Of a stretch of 64,000 nucleotides of DNA, positions 62,736 to 64,000 are shown one piece after another. The stretch is from Blastomyces gilchristii SLH14081 (taxonomy: Eukaryota > Ascomycota > Eurotiomycetes > Onygenales > Ajellomycetaceae). Each line of letters starts with the position of its first letter. The first letter of the stretch is position 1. The notes below the pieces were generated by a model. It did not search any database. It saw only the letters and a program-made list of their open reading frames with translations, and had not been told where the DNA came from. The stretch covers positions 395,410-459,409 of the forward strand of contig NW_003101681.1 in the NCBI RefSeq assembly GCF_000003855.2, read 5' to 3'. The position numbers were made by a program, and so were the translations under genes.

Positions 62736-63024
62736 AATCTCAACATATATAATAGTGATAGTGATATATATAATTACTTTATTTCACTGTCTACAGATTA
62801 ACTGTTAACTGTCTCTTTATAATTAATCTTCTCAGAGACAGTTGTAAAACTATATTATTAAATTAATACAGCAGTCAAGATCTTAGAAAATATGAAGAAT
62901 ATTCTTATATCTAGTTTAATAAGACAGTTGAACAAGATCTTCAAGAGTAGTATAATTCAGATAAAATTGAATACACACTATAAAAGTAAACTTATAAATT
63001 ATTATTAAGTAAATAGATATCAGG
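62736..63024 (+). pseudogene. Fot1/pogo transposase, C-terminal part
   Basis: Continuation of the transposase after element C. A basic, helix-forming segment (VKILENMKNILISSLIRQLNK region, about 62875-62960) resembles the C-terminal tail of Fot1-like transposases in position and composition. It is cut by A5 at 63025, so the 3' terminal repeat is outside the window. Confidence 0.55.
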
Positions 63025-63345
63025 TGTAAAGAGGCCTATGCTGAATAGATTGATATAATATTTATAGATCTTATATAATAAAGAGGAAAACATTAGAGAA
63101 GGAAAGAAAGAGAAAGTATAAGAATCAGTGATCAGAGTGAATATTTATACGCATACACAGTGATGTACACAGTGAAACTTTGAGGTGAAAGAATAGAGGT
63201 TTTTGTACATAATAAAGCTTCAGAGTGAAAGAATAGAAATTCTGTAGATTTTCAGCTGAGAATTGATGACTGAGAATCAGAGTAGTAGAAATCTGTGAAG
63301 TGTAACAGAATAGTCTATATAATTGATTAGGCACAGCCTGCTACA
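63025..63345 (-). repeat. A5 3' LTR
   Basis: 321 bp, TGTAAAGAGGCC...CCTGCTACA, the same family A LTR. The left target sequence is TCAGG (63020-63024); its partner lies outside the window. Confidence 0.9.
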
Positions 63346-64000
63346 TTAGTCTGTCTCTTCTTTCTTAATTGTATGTAGCTTCTATCAGTTAAGAGCTGCA
63401 GTCTCAGATAATGCAGAACTCAGAGTTCAGATCAGACAATTATAACTAACTTATTTCATAAGATATTGTCAGCTGCAGCTGTGAGATCTCTCATTAAGAA
63501 TATCTTCAATTTTTTATTCAAGTTCATTATCTTCTTCTATGATTCCTGGCAGCTGTCAGTTAGAAGTCAGTTGAGAAGAGAATGAATCAGTGACAGTGTA
63601 ATGAAGCAAGCTTGTATAAAAGACATTATGAATTTCTGATAATATGTTAAGACAGTAGTTATAGCTGTCTAGAACTTCTATCACTTTATACTTTATATAA
63701 TGATAATTCAGTATGTGAGATGAGTGTGTGATCTGTATATTCTTAAGATTCAATTATACTAGATCTTCTATCTTATATCACTCAGTGAGATCTTGATAAA
63801 CATTAGTTCAATCTTCTTAATTCTGTTTAACACTTATTATGAAGACTTCTGCTGAATCACAGATATCTCAGAGTTTTATTACTATATTATCAGTGATCTG
63901 AATTGAACTGCAGAGATTTAATATGAAATGTATAATCTCTAGAAGATTCAGTACTTTTATGTGTTATCTGTGTGTGAGAAAGAACAGACTTATATCTGTT
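63346..64000 (-). pseudogene. A5 pol 3' part (chromodomain, integrase C-terminus), cut by the window edge
   Basis: Minus-strand family A pol, collinear with A4 45710-46380. The open 65-codon piece 63753-63556 includes VIEVLDSYNY and VFYTSLLHY, the integrase C-terminal region. The chromodomain part lies at about 63390-63540. Confidence 0.82.

Overview
The window is an AT-rich block of nested, mutated transposable elements with no convincing host gene. It looks like heterochromatin (an AT isochore, or pericentromere) of a filamentous ascomycete. The reasons are Tad1-like LINEs with RNase H, chromodomain-type Ty3/Gypsy elements, a Fot1/pogo DD35D transposase, tRNA-headed SINEs, and C-to-T/G-to-A hypermutation of almost every copy, as in repeat-induced point mutation (RIP). 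The species assignment is inference. GC-rich islands mark young or short insertions that escaped mutation.

Layout. 1-8600: two LINE copies lying tail to tail (plus copy 1-2063; minus, nearly complete copy 2064 to about 8600). The minus copy is interrupted in ORF1 by a tRNA-headed chimeric element (6835-7878). 8601-8698: a near-perfect hairpin made from a SINE head. 9421-10436: another unusual module fused to the LINE 3' UTR. 10433 to about 51850: one minus-strand chromovirus ('D'), split into four pieces by three insertions of a second chromovirus family ('A'): A1 12025-24289, A3 24694-41075 and A4 45412-51088, with TSDs ATTCT, TTAGA and ATAGT. A1 carries a plus-strand copy, A2 (17048-23130, TSD GTCAG), and a SINE; A2 carries another SINE. 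A3 carries chromovirus B (26407-34201, 534-bp LTRs, TSD ATAGT) and a chimeric tRNA-module-LINE element (37662-40463, 15-bp TSD). D also holds two 506-bp hAT-type MITEs in opposite orientation. 51850-64000: a SINE, then a Fot1/pogo transposase (53234 onward) split by Gypsy element C (54430-62735, 181-bp LTRs), and a further A copy (A5) running off the right edge.

How the pieces relate. The LINE is the likely source of reverse transcriptase for the SINEs and the chimeras, since all end in related 3' sequence and an (AAT)n tail. The Gypsy families carry gag, protease, RT, RNase H and integrase, now wrecked by transitions rather than indels. The most interesting material is the MINE-like chimera family (tRNA head plus a GC-rich module fused at different points to the LINE), the snapback SINE hairpin, a mutation signature that spares CpT and often CpA while hitting CpG and CpC, and antisense open frames in the 3' parts of elements C and B.
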